The position numbers and the translations under genes were made by a program. Below are positions 1 through 11,600 of a stretch of DNA of 64,000 nucleotides, piece after piece. The DNA comes from Mesostigma viride (taxonomy: Eukaryota; Streptophyta; Mesostigmatophyceae; Mesostigmatales; Mesostigmataceae), in NCBI GenBank assembly GCA_009746045.1, contig RPFO01000082.1, positions 3,068,241 to 3,132,240 of the forward strand. The letters are read 5' to 3'. Position 1 is the first letter of the stretch, and each line of letters opens with the position of its first letter. A model generated the notes under the pieces. It had not been told where the DNA came from. It was given only the letters and a program-made list of their open reading frames with translations, and ran no database searches.

Positions 1-656
1 AACGCAAAAAAAATCGAACGATGAGCTCATAGAAGAAGGCACTGATAGCATATAACATTCGCGACAAATCTGTAACTCGCCCTCGTAAATCCCTCGCCCA
101 GGCGCGCAATAACAGCCGTTATTCCATGGACAGGTCAGACACGCACTGCGCAGGTCTGAACAATTACTTACCGATAATGGCCGAAAATATGGCAAAAAGC
201 ACCAGCTCGGTTTAGAATTCGATGCAACCGCCTGCTTCACGGTCAGAACAACCCCCAAAACCGCGATTTTACAGCCGCTATCATGAATTCTATTTCATGT
301 TCCGCGCGACCAAAAAATTCAGATTACCCCCCATGCCGATGGCACAAAAAAACAACAGCGATATTGTAAACCAGTTGATTTCCGCCACAAACTAACATCA
401 TAAACTCATCATCTTTTAGATTTGAGTAAAATTTTTGCATTTCGCCTGCCCTAGTGTGGTAGTTTCGCCTGAACGCAGTCGCCATGGCCACTTCCGCAAG
501 GGGTGCGCGCACCGTGCACGTGAAATTTATGACCTTCGGTACCGGCGCGAATTTTTTGGCGCCAAAAAATTCGGAAGGGACGGGTCCCCTTAATACATTC
601 TAGGCTACTTCCGGGACCGAATCCACCTTTCTCCTCCACCTCCAAGAAGCCATCTC
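1..656. other. no gene recognised
   Basis: I see no convincing coding exon here. Bases 591-612 match part of a dispersed repeat that also occurs near 21,985 and 42,880. The junction with the LINE fragment lies near 657. Confidence 0.5.
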
Positions 657-1590
657 ACAGCACGTGACGCCCCTAGCTGCAGATGTGGCAGCTGTGGGCC
701 GCACGCTCGCTGCTGAGCTCCCCACCATTTCCACCGCCGCCTCCATGCACCGGCCCTCCGCGCCTCCACCCCCCCCCCCACCGCCTCCACCGACGCCATC
801 ACCTCCCAGCTCCGTGACATCGACAAGCGCCTCCAGGACAACGCCGTCGCCATCGAGTGCCTGCAAAACACCGCAGGCATCACCGCCCAGGCGGTGAAGG
901 ACATTGCCGACAAGCCAGCCCCGCCCGCTGGGCGGCGCTGGCCTGGCTGGTGATGCTCCTCCCACCCAAACCTGGGCGGACATGCTTTAGCAACACTGTC
1001 ACCACCTCTGGACACCATGCACCAGCTCCGCCGTCGCAGCACAACTCCAGCGGCAGACGCTGGACCTCCGCGAGGAGGCCGAGCTCGCCAAGCGCAGCCT
1101 TAACGTCATCGTCAAGAACTTTGACCTGGTGGAAGGTGAGAATTCCGAGAAGCTTGCACAGGCGTTTGAGAGCAAAATCCTTGTTGGTCCGGCATGGGCC
1201 TCCTTGGTCAGATCAAACTGGCCGCCCACCGCCTTCCCCGCTCGATCGCCGGCGAGGTAAGGCAGGGGCGCCTCCGCTTCTTCTCATCTTTGAGAACCCA
1301 GCTAGCGGACAAGATTTCATTTCTCAGACGCTGCAAGCGGCTCGAGAAGACTCCCTTCACCTTGGACGGCCAATTGACCCTGGCGTAGCAACAACGGCGA
1401 CGGGAGCTATGGCCGACCTACCTCCAGCTCCGGCAGACATCAGTCGGCGGGGAAGCCGGTGTACTGGAAGGCCGGGCGGCCACAAATCTATACGTCGTTC
1501 AGCCACAAGCCCTGGCAAGCGACCCCCGGCAGCGGCCCCAGCACCTCCAGACACCACAGCTTAGCATGGAAATACAGTAGTAGTAGTGTA
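657..1590 (+). pseudogene. LINE ORF1 fragment (C-terminal two thirds), degenerate
   Basis: The region is colinear with the better-preserved ORF1 copy at 20,795-21,650. Both share, in order, a proline-rich tract, a coiled-coil-like segment (LDLREEAELAKRSLN type), the K/L-I-SFLRR-KRLE segment and the YLQLRQT segment. Similarity runs past the stop into a shared trailer with TAGTAGTGTAGAATAGT. The copy has lost its 5' third, and its reading frame shifts several times. ORF1 proteins of L1-like elements bind RNA and escort the element transcript; that role is inferred from position and layout, not from a motif I can prove. It is probably inactive. Confidence 0.7.
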
Positions 1591-1689
1591 GAATAGTCAG
1601 GCCTAGCCGTGACCTTGTACATGTACGCCTACTACATGCACTATACCAGCTGATATGGGCTTGGTAGGTGAGGTACTGAACTGACTGTG

Positions 1690-2000
1690 GGTGCCACCGC
1701 CTTCCCCACTAGCTCACGGGACAAGGCGGCTCCCCCACCAATCTTGCTCACCTTCCCCTCCCGTGATCGAGGACAAGCATCGGTTCCTTTCTCGTCGCAA
1801 GAGGTTGCACGACCTCACCTGGACGCTGGACGACGACCTGACCCCCGCCCAGCAGCAGCAGCGACGCGACCCAGGTGGCCGGAATACCTCCGCCACAAGC
1901 AGGACCCCCAGAAGCCCAAGGTGTATACTGGAGGGGCGGGGACCTGATGATCAACCACAAGATGTGGATGCCCCCTGCGGGCTAGAATAGCTTGTATATT
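1690..2000 (+). pseudogene. second LINE ORF1 C-terminal fragment
   Basis: A short piece matches the end of ORF1 of the neighbouring copy: FLSRRKRL, then TLDDDLTPAQQQQRRD, with a CAG run coding the glutamines. The bases after it (TTGTATATTATAGCCCTAG) differ from the trailer of the 657-1590 copy, so this is a second subfamily or an older insertion rather than a continuation. Confidence 0.6.
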
Positions 2001-2370
2001 ATAGCCCTAGTTTGTATCCATTGGTAGTCACTGCCGCCACGGCAGCCATGCCTAGAATGTTTGCCTAGCTGTGCCATACCTAGCCACGTGCCCCGCCAAC
2101 TGACACACGGTACACCACCAGCCATAGCCTTAATTAGCTTAGTCCTTGTACAGCCATGCTACGTCCTGGCTAATAATGCTCAGATTACTTGCCCACGCTT
2201 CTTGTTATAGGATATGCTCACATGGGTCTTATTGCACCCACAGATCTTGCCGGATCGTTTACCGGGTCCGATTGCAGTTGTGGCATGCCTCTGGCATGAA
2301 GGAGAAAGGGGTTCTCTGCCCTTTCTTCCTGTTGTGCATGTGCACACAAGGATTAAAAGCTGACCAACGA

Positions 2371-2553
2371 ACGGACGGACGGACGGACGGACGGACGGAC
2401 GGACGGACGGACGGACGGACGGACGGACGGACGTACGGACGGACGGACGGACGGACGGACGGACGGACGGACGGACGGACGGACGGACGGACGGACGGAC
2501 GGACGGACGGACGGACGGACGGACGGACGGACGGACGGACGGACGGACGGACG
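2371..2553. repeat. (GGAC)n microsatellite
   Basis: About 45 tandem GGAC units with a single ACGT interruption near 2432. Confidence 0.97.
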
Positions 2554-2575
2554 AACGAATGAGTTCATGAATGAG

Positions 2576-2760
2576 TGGGTGGGTGGGTGGGTGGGTGGGT
2601 GGGTGGGTGGGTGGGTGGGTGGGTGGGTGGGTGGGTGGGTGGGTGGGTGGGTGGGTGGGTGGGTGGGTGGGTGGGTGGGTGGGTGGGTGGGTGGTGGGTG
2701 GGTGGGTGGGTGGGTGGGTGGGTGGGTGGGTGGGTGGGTGGGTGGGTGGGTGGGTGGGTG
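2576..2760. repeat. (GGGT)n microsatellite
   Basis: About 46 GGGT units with one lost base near 2693. The G-runs could form G-quadruplexes on the + strand. Confidence 0.97.
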
Positions 2761-3530
2761 AATGAACGAGTGCACATGGTGATAGCATGGAATACACCAC
2801 CAATGCAATCATGCATCTCCGCAATCTCACTTCGACATCCACCTGATTAGGTTGGTAACACGGCTATTACTGCAGATCTGGACTAACTGGTCGCAGGATA
2901 AGTACTTACGCATGCTGTGCTTGTCATGAATTTCTAGAGTCATATTCCGGCTTAGCTTTGCCTACCCATCTCGACAATAATGCCTGCCTGTGGCCATGTA
3001 AGACTTGCGGTTATTATGCACACCACACCTGGACCCACGCACTCATGCACCTACGCACCATGCAACCCCCTTTTTCCCTAGCTCCCACTACCTCCTTCCT
3101 CCGTGCCCTGCACACGCGCATACAGACGTGGCCTCTGCATTGTGAGGAGGAGTAGGAGGAAATTAATGAGTTCATGTAACATCTGGCTGTCTCACTTGAT
3201 TGAATTCCACCAAAAAAAGTCGAGCACCGTGCATAAGTGTTGGCAATTGTGAAGCTTTGGCCCGTAATTATAGCAATTTATCCAGGAGTGGACTTTCCGG
3301 TTCCAGCGCCATCCATTTTGCAGTTCACCGCTCACTCGAGCTATGTAACTGGCCTGCGCTGGTTGTCTCTTTGATGTAACGTCACATCTACCCATACACG
3401 AGCACAATCCTTCAAGTTTTTTCGCTATTGCGACATCATTTCAACTGCATCAGTCGAAAAGCCTGCTAGCACGAAGGTGGGCATCAGCATGCCCCGAGGA
3501 GGGACTGCGGAACTAGGCATACCTGTGTTG

Positions 3531-4247
3531 GCTCCCTGTGGCGGGGGCTTTCCGCTGATTCTTCCTGTTCTCACGTATGGCGCCGAGACGTGGACCCTCA
3601 CCGCCGACCTGGCCCGCAAGCTGGACGGCGCGGTCACCAGCATGCTGCGTTCCATTTTCAGAGTAGGATATGCTGCTCATGTCCGCAATGAGGACCTGTA
3701 TCAGGGCATGCCCTATATCACCAGCACAATTAAGCAACGCCGCCTGCAGCTAGTAGGGCACCTAGCTCGCACCAACCAGGTAGACACCTCACGTGGCCCC
3801 CCCGCAGGACTGCGACCAGCCCAGCCTGGCCGGCACCTCCTGACGTGGGCTGGGCCCAGTGATGTTAGACGCCGCAAGGCCCGCACCTTCAAAGAACAGC
3901 TAGTAGAGGACATGGGGGGCCTAGGCCTCTCCGTGATTTGGAAGAAGATGATGGACAAGGCCAAGTGGGCCCAGGTCATAGAGGACAACGAGCCCCCCCC
4001 AGTGGGGAAGCGCCCGCGTGTGCAATCCCGGGGGAGGCACGCTAGACAGCTCCCCTAGGGCAGAGTGAGGCTGTCTAGATAGATGTTGTAGTTAGAATGT
4101 TGTTAGATAGATGTAGTATGTAGCCAATGTAGATAGATTAGACCGGTAGGAATGTGTGCACCCATCCATCCATTCATCGGGGTTAATGCTCCGTGACTCC
4201 CCAACGGGAGCACGAGTCTAACTAATTAATTAATTAATTAATTAATT
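3531..4247 (+). pseudogene. LINE ORF2 3' end with 3' UTR stem-loop and TTAA tail
   Basis: The open frame 3531-4058 carries the post-RT region of a non-LTR ORF2: LTYGAETWTLT, then RRLQLVGHLAR, ending in a basic GRHARQLP stop. A YGAETW-type motif a little upstream of an R-L-Q-GH motif is typical of the segment after reverse transcriptase in L1/RTE-like elements. The catalytic YADD part is missing, so the copy is 5' truncated. A 3' UTR with an ATCCATCC run, a stem-loop (4193-4213) and a TTAATTAA microsatellite tail follows. The tail replaces a poly(A) tail. Confidence 0.8.
4193..4213 (+). other. LINE 3' UTR stem-loop
   Basis: CTCCC and GGGAG pair around a short loop (CAAC), with outer GTG/CAC bases. 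The same structure with different loop bases recurs at 48,569-48,590. A hairpin with a different stem occurs at 4631-4655. Confidence 0.7.
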
Positions 4248-4329
4248 CCGCTGATTGTGGTATGAAAATCGTTGTTATTACAAGAGTCCACTTTTACTAA
4301 TGAAATACCGGCATCATTGCTTGTAAGGA

Positions 4330-4686
4330 CATTCCCAAAAGGGTAGGGAAACCTGTCACCAACTACGTTCAGATGCTGCTGGACGACCTCGTGGTCCCAG
4401 CCCAGTTTGAGCACCGCATCCACTCTCTCTCCCGTCTTTGGACTGCCATGCAGGACAAGGAGCGGTGGAAGAAGATTGTCAAAGCACACACGCCCGACCC
4501 TGTGGGCAAGCCACCTCCCCCCAAGCGGAGGAGGCGTTTTGATGAGTAGTGCAGTTAGGATTTTCTAGATAGAGTTAGGATAGTTCGATCACGCGGCTTC
4601 CTCCATCCCACCCATCATGAAATATGTGCTACATGACCTCCCCACGGAGGCATGTTATAATTTAATTTAATTTAATTTAATTTAAT
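4330..4686 (+). pseudogene. second LINE ORF2 C-terminus, different subfamily
   Basis: The frame reads YVQMLLDDLVVPAQFEHRI, HSL, a W-x-AM-DKERWKK segment and PPPKRRRRFDE before a TAG stop near 4549. Related ends occur at 20,020-20,100 and 48,740-48,950. A hairpin at 4631-4655 (ACATG-CCTCC / GGAGG-CATGT) is followed by an AATTT microsatellite tail (4659-4686). The piece directly follows the TTAA tail of the previous fragment. Confidence 0.72.
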
Positions 4687-4689
4687 TGC

Positions 4690-5645
4690 TTGTAATCTAG
4701 AAAGCGAAAATTACAGCGCTTCTGAAATCCGCCAAGCACCATGTTTGGATCCATCATCCACTTGTTAATGTACCTAATAATCCAGCCCTGATCTAGCCTG
4801 CAATGTCGATAACGTGGGAAACGGCCCGGTGCCTCACAGCTTCAGTTGCCACTGTAATGAAGCGCTCGAAATTTACCGGGTCATGGTGGGGATTTATTGT
4901 GACAGTACTGTAGGCCATTTCCGCGTGGGTAAGCAGCTGCTGAGCCGGCAATGAGCAGGTGAGCATTGGTGAGGCTCCGGACTGCCATTGTATGCCAAGG
5001 TGCCCTACAGTCACTAATACCAACCGGTGTGATTCGTGACTAGAGTTTGTGACTTGTGACTCCGCGAACCGCAACCCGCCATGCCTGCAATGTTAAACAT
5101 GAAAAATCCCCTGCGAGAGCCCCTGCGAGAGCCCCTGCGTGCCGCGAGGCTGCGACCCTGCTGCGACCGAGCCTCGCCTGGCTGCGCCAGAATCAGTGAA
5201 GTGCTGCTGTACTGTATACACACCAGTCCTGTCGCAGCCTTTCGCAACTCGCAAGGTGTACGAATTACCGTACCCCGTTCGTACCTCGAGGTTGAAAGTT
5301 GAAAGTTCCCCGCAGGCAGCACCGCTGCAGGCGGTCAGGGCCGTGACGAAACAACACCCATTTCCCCGGAAAGTCGTCGCTCACTTTGTTGAGCACACAC
5401 TGGTTACCGTTAACGAAGAAAAAATGAATAAAGCAGGGCTATGGCGACCTGTATCGTAAAATTCATACCAGAAAGATATGCGCAATTAATTTATTCAAAC
5501 ACAAAGGTTCCAATGATGTTATCAGGAAATGCGGTGAGCAACAATCTGTAAGTCATGACCATACCGTCACAGAATTTTGGCGGATACCCTATTTTATCCC
5601 GATGAAAAAAGGATTTTGGCTTCGAATTGCAGCACGCCTGTGAGA
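4690..5645. other. upstream region of the giant gene
   Basis: No exon is recognised with confidence. It contains a short direct repeat near 5107-5136 (CTGCGAGAGCCC). The promoter and 5' UTR of the next gene should lie here. I see no clear TATA box. Confidence 0.4.
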
Positions 5646-8600
5646 ATGGCTAAAGCAAAAGGATACCATTCAGTTGCTCAGGATCCAACGTATCCAAGCT
5701 GGCGGAGCCACTTGCATTCCGTGATTCAGCAGACAGAGCACAATCTTGGTGCTTCCAGGCTGGGCAGCGCGGGCGCTCTGAATGCCTGGGATGAGCTAGG
5801 CTCGAGCAGAAGGACGGGTAATCAGCGAACACGGCCCATTATCTATCATGGAGGAACGACCTCAGGATCTTCGCAAGGCATTTTTACTGGTGCCACGTAC
5901 GATTCACCGCTCGTGTCACGCCGTCCGGCTACCACGATTGCCGCGACACCTGTGCGTAGAATCGACGATGCCTCGGTAAAATGTTCTTGTAGTAATGCGA
6001 GCTCTTCTTTAAATTGAAAGAGCAGCAAATCGCAGCACTTTTGAAAATATCTCGCGTTTCCATTTCGAATTTATTGCGCCAATACACGTTATAGCCCTCC
6101 CCATTTGCTGTGCCACGTATCGCTATTCACATCAGGTGTGGAATATTGTACCACGAGCAGGTCGCTGCGCCTCCCGTCGGGAACGACAGACTGCAATGTC
6201 ATAAGCTGATAGGGACGTTTAACAAAATTGAGCGGTGTCCACGTCTGTCTAACATTTGTGCCTCCCTGCATAACATCCTTCTGTCGTCTGCCTTGGCTCT
6301 GGTTCCTGGATCCAGGTCGCCATCGCCAGCCCGTCGGACGTGCAGAACAGCCTGCGCTCCGCCAAGGACGAGCTGCGGCGGGAGATGGACACCCTGGTGG
6401 GCAAGGTACGGTCGGAGCTGCGCACAGGGGCCGAGATTCTCGCCCTCAAGGAGTCCGTCCGCGAGCTGCAGAGTGCGCGAGAGACCACGATGGATGCAGC
6501 ACGCGACAACAACGACGCCGATGCTGGCGCCGCCGCAGAGACTCCCCGGCGACAGCACCGCCACCTGTCACCCGAACGAGCACAGGGCAGGGACAGGGAA
6601 TCCAATCGCGGTGCTGGCACAGGCAATTCCCACGCGGCCACCGGGTACAATAGCACTGGCAGCAATACGGCGCCGGGCGGGTCCGCCGGGACCAGCCAGG
6701 TGGCCATGGAGAGAATCCGCGAGGAAACCAAGGGGATGGTCCACGATGCGATCACGACTTTGCGAGGGGAGATCATGGAGTCACTTGGCCTGCGCACGCA
6801 TGGGCTAGGGCCAGGGAATGGGCTAGGACAAGCAGCACATGCAGGCGCCCAGTTGCCCCGTGTGGATGCGTCCACTGATACCCTGTCCCTCGACCTGTTG
6901 CTGCGACAGGCACAGGCCATGCAGGGGTCACTCGGTGGCCAAGGAGTGCCGCGCGGGGGTTCCCACGCAGCATCCCCCTCCCGGTCCGACCTCGCACACA
7001 TGCCAGCTGGCGCGCGCCCCCACCTGGCCATGCCGTCAGTCCCACCATATGTGCAGGCCATGCCCGTGCCGTCGTACCCTGCTCCCGTGTTTGCGACACC
7101 TGTCGCGGTCGCCCCGGTGTACCCCCCCGGCCGAGGGGACTGGGGCGGGGGGGACGCGTATGCCAGCTATTCCGGCATCGCCTCCGTACCTTATGGCGTC
7201 AAGGAGGGTGTGTTTGGTGCCGGGGGCAGCGCGGGCATGCCGGGGACGGAGCGTGGCGTGCGCCAGTCGGGGCCACCAGGGGGCTGGTTCTCGGTGTCAG
7301 ACGCTGGCAGTGGCGGCGCGGGGTTGGAGGTAGCCCTGGACGACGCGCGTCTCGCGGCGCTGGAGGCGCGCTGCCACGACGCGATCGCTTCGATGCATGA
7401 GGGGCAGGCGCGGGTGGAGGCCGTGCTTGCGAACGTGCAGGCACATGTCGGGGATAACAATAACAATTCTTCTGCTGGTGCGGGTGCTTCTGCCTTGGAT
7501 GCTGCCAACGTCACCGCCGCGGCCAAGCGTGCGGCCGAGGAGGTCTCGAGGGCCACCGCGGCGGATGTCGCGGCGAAAGCGGACGCGCGGGATGCGATGC
7601 TGCGCACGGAGCTCGCGTCGGTGAAAGCGTTGCTGGTGGCGCGTGTGGCGGCATTAGAGGAGCGAGAGGAGGCGCGCGGGGTGCAGACCACAGTGGAAGG
7701 TGGTGCTGCTCCTGGTGAATCAGGGGTTGGGGGCAGCAGTGTGGGGGTTCTGAGGGAGATGGAGGCGCTGGCGGGCCGGCTGTGCGTGCTGGAGGAGGCG
7801 GTGCGGGGCATGGCGGATAAGGGGCCTGCGGCGCAGCGGGAGGCGTTGCGGCCGTTAGAGCAAGGAATGGGCGAGCTGAGGGCATCGGTGGAGAAACTCG
7901 AGTCGTTGCAGGTGTCAGTGCGGGGCCTGTACGAGCTGCGGGCAGCCGTAGAAGGGATCGAGCCGCTGCGCGCGAGCGTGGCGGGTCTGGAGAAGTTGAA
8001 GTCCTCGGTGGCAGGTATTGACAGGCTCAAAGCATCGGTGGAGGGCTTTGAGAAGATGCGGCCCTCGATAGAGGGGTTCGAGAGGCTCAAGCGCTCGGTG
8101 GAGGCGCTGGAATCGCTTCGAGCATCACTGGCGGGGTACGAGAAAGTGAAGGCGTGTGCGGAGGAGGTGGAGGGTATTAAGACGAGCGTGGCGGGGTTAG
8201 AGAAGCTGCGGTCGAGTGTGGTGGCGCTGGAGCGCGATTCCATCGCACGTCACGCTGACACAGACGTGGAGCTGTCCAAGCTCAAGCTGGTGGCCAAGGA
8301 TGCGGCGAGCGCAGCTGATATCGCGCTCGTGGCGTTGAAGGAGAAAGGAGAGGCGTTCGCCGCGCTGGAGACAAAGCTGGCATCTGCCACAGAGTCCCCC
8401 GCCGTGGTGGAGGCGCTGCGGAAGGAGATGAAAGGGGAGATGGATGGGGTGAGGGCGGAGCTTGCGAATGTCAGCGCGGCGATCGCACAGGTCAAGGCGG
8501 CGGGGGGTGGGGAGGATGGCGGTGGGGGTGGTCCTGGTGGCAAGGACAAGGAGCGGGAGCATATCAAGGACGAGCTGCGCAAGTTCAGCGCCACGCTGGA

Positions 8601-11600
8601 GAAGGTCAAGCATCAGGCGGTCACTGCCGAGGCCGCCGCGCAGGCCGCCGAGATGGTACGTGGGCGTTGTAAGGATATTTTCTGTAGAATCTATACTTAA
8701 CTTCATATTTAACCAGAGAGGATGATGGGTGATTTCTATTGATCATCAGGACGACCGGTGGGAAACTGGTTCACTAAAGAATGGTGAACTTCAAGGTACC
8801 TGGGGATGGCGAGCAGCCAAGATCATTAGCAGCTGGCGTGGTATATTGTAAGTCATGTGTGCATACTAAAGCTCGTCCGTGGGTGGTCAGGTTCAGAGCT
8901 TTCAGTTATTTGTGTTCAGGGGGAATTCGCCAGTGTGTGTCTGCCCAGGCAATGGGCGAGGATTCTATGGCAAAAAGGGCGCAGATGACAATAGCAAAGG
9001 AAGTGACAGCAGGACAGTGCGGGGGGATCGTTGCATTCTCGATGTTTTTTTTTTTTTGTGTGTGTAAGTATCCCCCATTTCTACCAGGATGTGAAGGCAT
9101 TCTGCCTGATATGTCCATACTTGAGACCCTCGTGTGGGTCTTAGCAAAGGCAGCACAAACGGTTGCAGCCACGACCGGGTGTGAGTGTGTGAGGCACAGC
9201 ACCAGTGCTGGGCTTGTTTGCTGCCAGCATGTGCCGCCATCAGAGCCACCTGTTGAAGTGGTATCCCTGCACCCCTTCCCGCCCACCCACCCGTCCAATA
9301 CACGGGTTCTGAGGCTTTGAATTTGGTATGAATTCCTGTGCATGCCTTTATCCGAAATCGTCGGCCAGCCCAGCTGGGTGGTCCCAAGGCACACCATGCT
9401 GTGGCATCACAGTAATACCTGGGAAACAGAGTAATATTAGTAAGTGCTCACATGTCCACGTCTACCTGTTCTGCCTCGCCTGCCCCCCCTCCCCCCCTTC
9501 TCTCCCCCAACACCAGGTTGCCAAGCAAATGCGCCGCGAGTCCGGCCTCTCCGGCTCTTCCGGTGGCGCCTCGTCCGCCCCTTCCTTTGCCAACAGCAAG
9601 GAGCACGCGGCCCTCATCGAGGCAAGCGAGAAGCTCGCCGGGCGAATGGCGGCCGCCGAGGAGCAGCTGGCTGCGGTGGGCGTAGCGGGGGAGGCCGCGC
9701 GCGCCGCCAACGAGAGCGGGCGCGCCGAGATGCGGGAGGAGCTAGCTGACGCGGTCGCCAGCCTAAGGGAAGGGTTGGCCAACATGGGCGCGTCGCTCGG
9801 CAGCGACATCGGCGCACTGCGGGGGTCCGTGGGGGAGGTGCGGGAGCAGCTGGCGTCCACCACGGGCGACCAAGAGGAGCGGGACGCGGCGGTCAAGCGG
9901 CTTGCGGGTAGGGTGGAGGAGGTTTCCAAGGAGCTCATGCTTGCGGACGCGGCGGCAGCGACGCGCATAGAGGTGGTGGCCAGGTCGATGGAGGCCATGA
10001 CGGGCTCAACCGAGTCCGCAGTGGGTGAGCTGAGGCAGCAGGCGGCGAGGCTGGAAGAGCGTTCAGGGAGTGTTGCTGGTGAGCTGGCACGGGTGCGTGA
10101 TGAGCTGGCGGCGGTCAAGGAGGCGGCCAGCAAGCAGGCGGCGGCCAGTGACGAGGCTGTCGGACGTCACGGCGCCGCGGTCTCGCGGGTGGAGGCGGAG
10201 GTGGCGGATGTCAGGAGCGCGCTGGCCCGATTGGAGCAGGCGCTGGAGCAGGTGGCCGAGGCAGGTAGGGGCCAGCGTGGTGGGGAGGACGGTGACGACG
10301 ACAGTGTTAGTGTCCTCATCAAGGAGCAGGTGGCGGGGCTGGTAGGGGACGTGGAGGCGCTGCGTCGTTACATGCGGGAGAGGCAGGAGGGGGATGCCAG
10401 CAGCGAACAGGTGGACGAGCTGCGGAGGCGCATTGCGGAGATGGAGGAGCAGATGGTGGCGCAGCGGGATGAGGTGGCCCTGCTGGCAGACGCGGCAAAG
10501 GAGGCGCAGGCAAGCGCGGCAGGGGGGAAGAGTAGGGGGGTTGTAGCCCCAGGGGTAGGGGAGGGTGGGGACTCAGCCGAGCTGAAAGATCGGATGGAGC
10601 GGCTGGAGCAGAAGGTGGAGCGTCGGCTAGCAGAAGTATTGCACCAGTCAAAACAGAAGCAGGGCATGGGCGACAATGCTGGCCGCCGGCAGGTCATGCC
10701 CGGGGCGTGGTGGGCGCAGCAGCGGCTGCTGGCGAGCCAACTGGGCCAACTGCGGGCGGAGGTGGCCCTGTTGGCGCAGGAGAGCGTCTCTGCACCCCAC
10801 CAGCTGGGTGTGCAGCTGGGGGAGGGTGTCGCGGGCGCGCGAGAGTCGCTGGTAGCGGCGCGCGAGCTCGTGCGGGGGGTGCGGGAGGAGGCGGAAGATG
10901 TGCGGCGTGAGTTGGTGGAGGTGCAGGAGCGGTGGCGGCAGCAGCAACAACAGCAGCAAGCACAGCAAGGGCTGAGCCAGGGGGCACACCGCCAAAGGGG
11001 GGCGCTAGTGTCCGCAGCCAAGTCTGGGGATGACAAAGACGGAGAGAGGGAGGAGGAGGAAGAGGAGACGGAGGATGGTGGCAAGATGCAGGGTGGGAAG
11101 ACACGGGAGGGCGATCCCACTGCGTTGGCCGTGAAAGCGCTGCAGGCGCGGCTCGGTGAGCTGGAGGCTGCGTGTTCGAGCGCCGAGGGGCGGATGCAAG
11201 CAGTGGCGGCATGCGTGGAGGAGTCCTCGGCACGCGAGCGTGATCTTTCGGCGCGCCTGGTGGAGCATGCGGCGGCGCAGCATGCGGCGATGGAGGCGAG
11301 GTTGGAGGAGCTTGAGGAAGCCTTAGCCGCCGCCACAAAGGCACGCGCGGGTGCCAGTGGGAGCCACCCACCTGCAGAGGACATGCATGATGCTTTCCGT
11401 AGGGGGCTGGCATCCGACACCGAGTCACGTGGTGTGGAGGGTGGTTCTGTGGCGGAGGGCGAGGGCAGCGACGCAGACGATGGGGAGGTGGAGTGGGTCT
11501 TGAATGAGTACTTGGTGGAGTTTGAGGAGGTGGCAGCCGAGGTGCGCGCGCTCGCAAAAGAGATGTCCGAGGGGAGGGAGGGCATGGATGCGCTGGCGGG

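Larger units (their letters stand above)
2001..3420. other. intergenic, two tetranucleotide arrays, no gene seen
   Basis: Apart from the GGAC and GGGT arrays at 2371-2760, listed separately, I recognise nothing coding here. The long open frames come from the repeats themselves. Confidence 0.5.

Noticed and set aside
2180-2850. Long open frames of PTHP, SVRP and GWVG repeats
   Set aside because: They are translations of GGAC and GGGT microsatellites in several frames with no unique coding sequence.
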